A DNA stretch of 23,060 nt from Bacteroidota bacterium (lineage in GTDB: Bacteria; Bacteroidota; Bacteroidia; JAADEI01). Below are positions 22,483-23,060 of this stretch, in pieces. The notes beneath the pieces were generated by a model. It worked only from the letters and a program-made list of their open reading frames with translations. It did not search any database and was not told the DNA's origin. The stretch covers positions 1 to 23,060 of the forward strand of contig JAJRPU010000230.1 of assembly GCA_024280615.1 (NCBI GenBank). Direction: 5' to 3'. The position numbers and the translations under genes are program-made. The stretch's first letter is position 1; every line of letters starts with the position of its first letter.

Positions 22483-23060
22483 TTAAAAACAAGGTTTCCA
22501 ACAACCATCAAGGTCAGTACATGCCTTTGCTGCACTGAAGCCTAAGTCTTTTGCAAGACAACAGAATTTGTTTCGTGAAAGTTCATATTCAACTTCTAGA
22601 ACTGGCTTGCCACTTTGGGCAATTGAGGCATAAGCATAACATTCGTCAAAAGCAAAGCACTCTTCCACAACTGCTAAATCAAGTTCTGACAATAACTCTG
22701 GCACGAGCTCGCCATTGTTTTTCAAAGCAATTTTTAGATTTCGGGAATGGGCTTCTTGAGCAAGCCATTTGAAATAATTAATTGCATCTGTTTGGGTTAA
22801 AGAAAATCCGGTGTTGTGCTTCCATCCATCTAAGTTGTCTGGTTCAATGGCATCGCATCCCTTTGCCACTGCCATATCCAAACGTTTTGCCATAATGGTT
22901 TTGACCGCGATACTGCGGATGTCAAGCCAATATTCACCTTCCCAACCTTCCATTGGATTACCAACTACTGAATCAGGAAATTGGTTTGCATCGGAACGCC
23001 AGTCTTCAAGTGTTCCAGCAGAAAAATAGCATATTACAGTGCCACCATTGTCCTGAATAC
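22483..23060 (-). CDS. GH114-like endo-alpha-1,4-polygalactosaminidase family protein, C-terminal part (cut by window edge)
   Basis: The frame stays open to the window edge, so the N-terminus, including any signal peptide, is missing; 192 codons are visible. It contains the GH114/TM1410-type signatures: TVICYFSAGTLEDWRSDANQ, GNPMEGWEGEYWLDIRS, the acidic KGCDAIEPDNLDGW strand, LALKNN-like (IALKNNGELV) and AVVEECFAFDEC. In this TIM-barrel family aspartate and glutamate at these strand ends are the presumed catalytic residues. The enzymes act on galactosaminogalactan-type or related polysaccharides, but most bacterial members are untested. The protein ends GCWKPCF. Internal ATG 22951-22953 is not the start, since the conserved block begins about 30 residues before it. 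Confidence 0.85.
   Translation of the reverse strand, partial: IQDNGGTVICYFSAGTLEDWRSDANQFPDSVVGNPMEGWEGEYWLDIRSIAVKTIMAKRLDMAVAKGCDAIEPDNLDGWKHNTGFSLTQTDAINYFKWLAQEAHSRNLKIALKNNGELVPELLSELDLAVVEECFAFDECYAYASIAQSGKPVLEVEYELSRNKFCCLAKDLGFSAAKACTDLDGCWKPCF

Overview
The window looks like a piece of a Bacteroidota chromosome. Evidence: a type IX secretion (T9SS) C-terminal sorting domain on a secreted protein (2314-3642); a PorX-type response regulator/PglZ protein (19287-20792); a GH3 plus serine-hydrolase fusion; the order infA-rpmJ-rpsM-rpsK-rpsD-rpoA-rplQ; and several -7 elements of the form TAnnTTTG in front of genes, with little sign of Shine-Dalgarno sequences. I cannot name a genus. Genes are packed tightly, and I see no tRNA, rRNA, CRISPR array, insertion sequence or phage gene.

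Layout. (1) 1-1973, minus strand: sbcC (5' part only; the rest lies beyond the left edge) and sbcD, a DNA end-processing pair. (2) 1974-2313: the only long gene-free stretch. (3) 2314-6433, plus strand: a T9SS-exported propeller-like protein, infC with a TTG start, thioredoxin, a DUF58 protein and ispE, with very short gaps or overlaps. (4) 6486-7085: two truncated genes joined tail to tail, a secreted-protein N-terminus on plus and a DinB-like N-terminus on minus; each keeps its own start and a candidate promoter. (5) 7128-9941, minus: a 937-residue lipid-free secreted GH3/serine-hydrolase fusion whose start codon overlaps that of a divergent 60-residue membrane protein (9940-10122).

(6) 10112-14757, minus: seven genes (ZIP-like transporter, PAP2 phosphatase, metal-receptor-like binding protein, RsmI-like methyltransferase, EI24/CysZ-like membrane protein, ABM-fold protein, SAM-hydrolase-like protein; listed here in reverse transcription order). 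Every junction overlaps or abuts, so they are very probably one transcript. Several members carry changes at residues that are normally catalytic or metal-binding. (7) 14803-15858, plus: phoH. (8) 15906-22448, plus: infA, rpmJ, rpsM, rpsK, rpsD, rpoA, rplQ, then porX, tsaE and an alanine-dehydrogenase-family gene, the last four linked by overlaps or a 5-base gap. (9) 22483-23060, minus: a GH114-like glycosidase cut by the right edge.

The most interesting points are the coupling of the secretion regulator porX to the end of the ribosomal/RNA polymerase operon, the seven-gene overlapping cluster with altered active sites, the shared-start divergent pair at 9939-9942, and the double-truncation scar at about 6840-6875. 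No wholly new defence or mobile system is evident.
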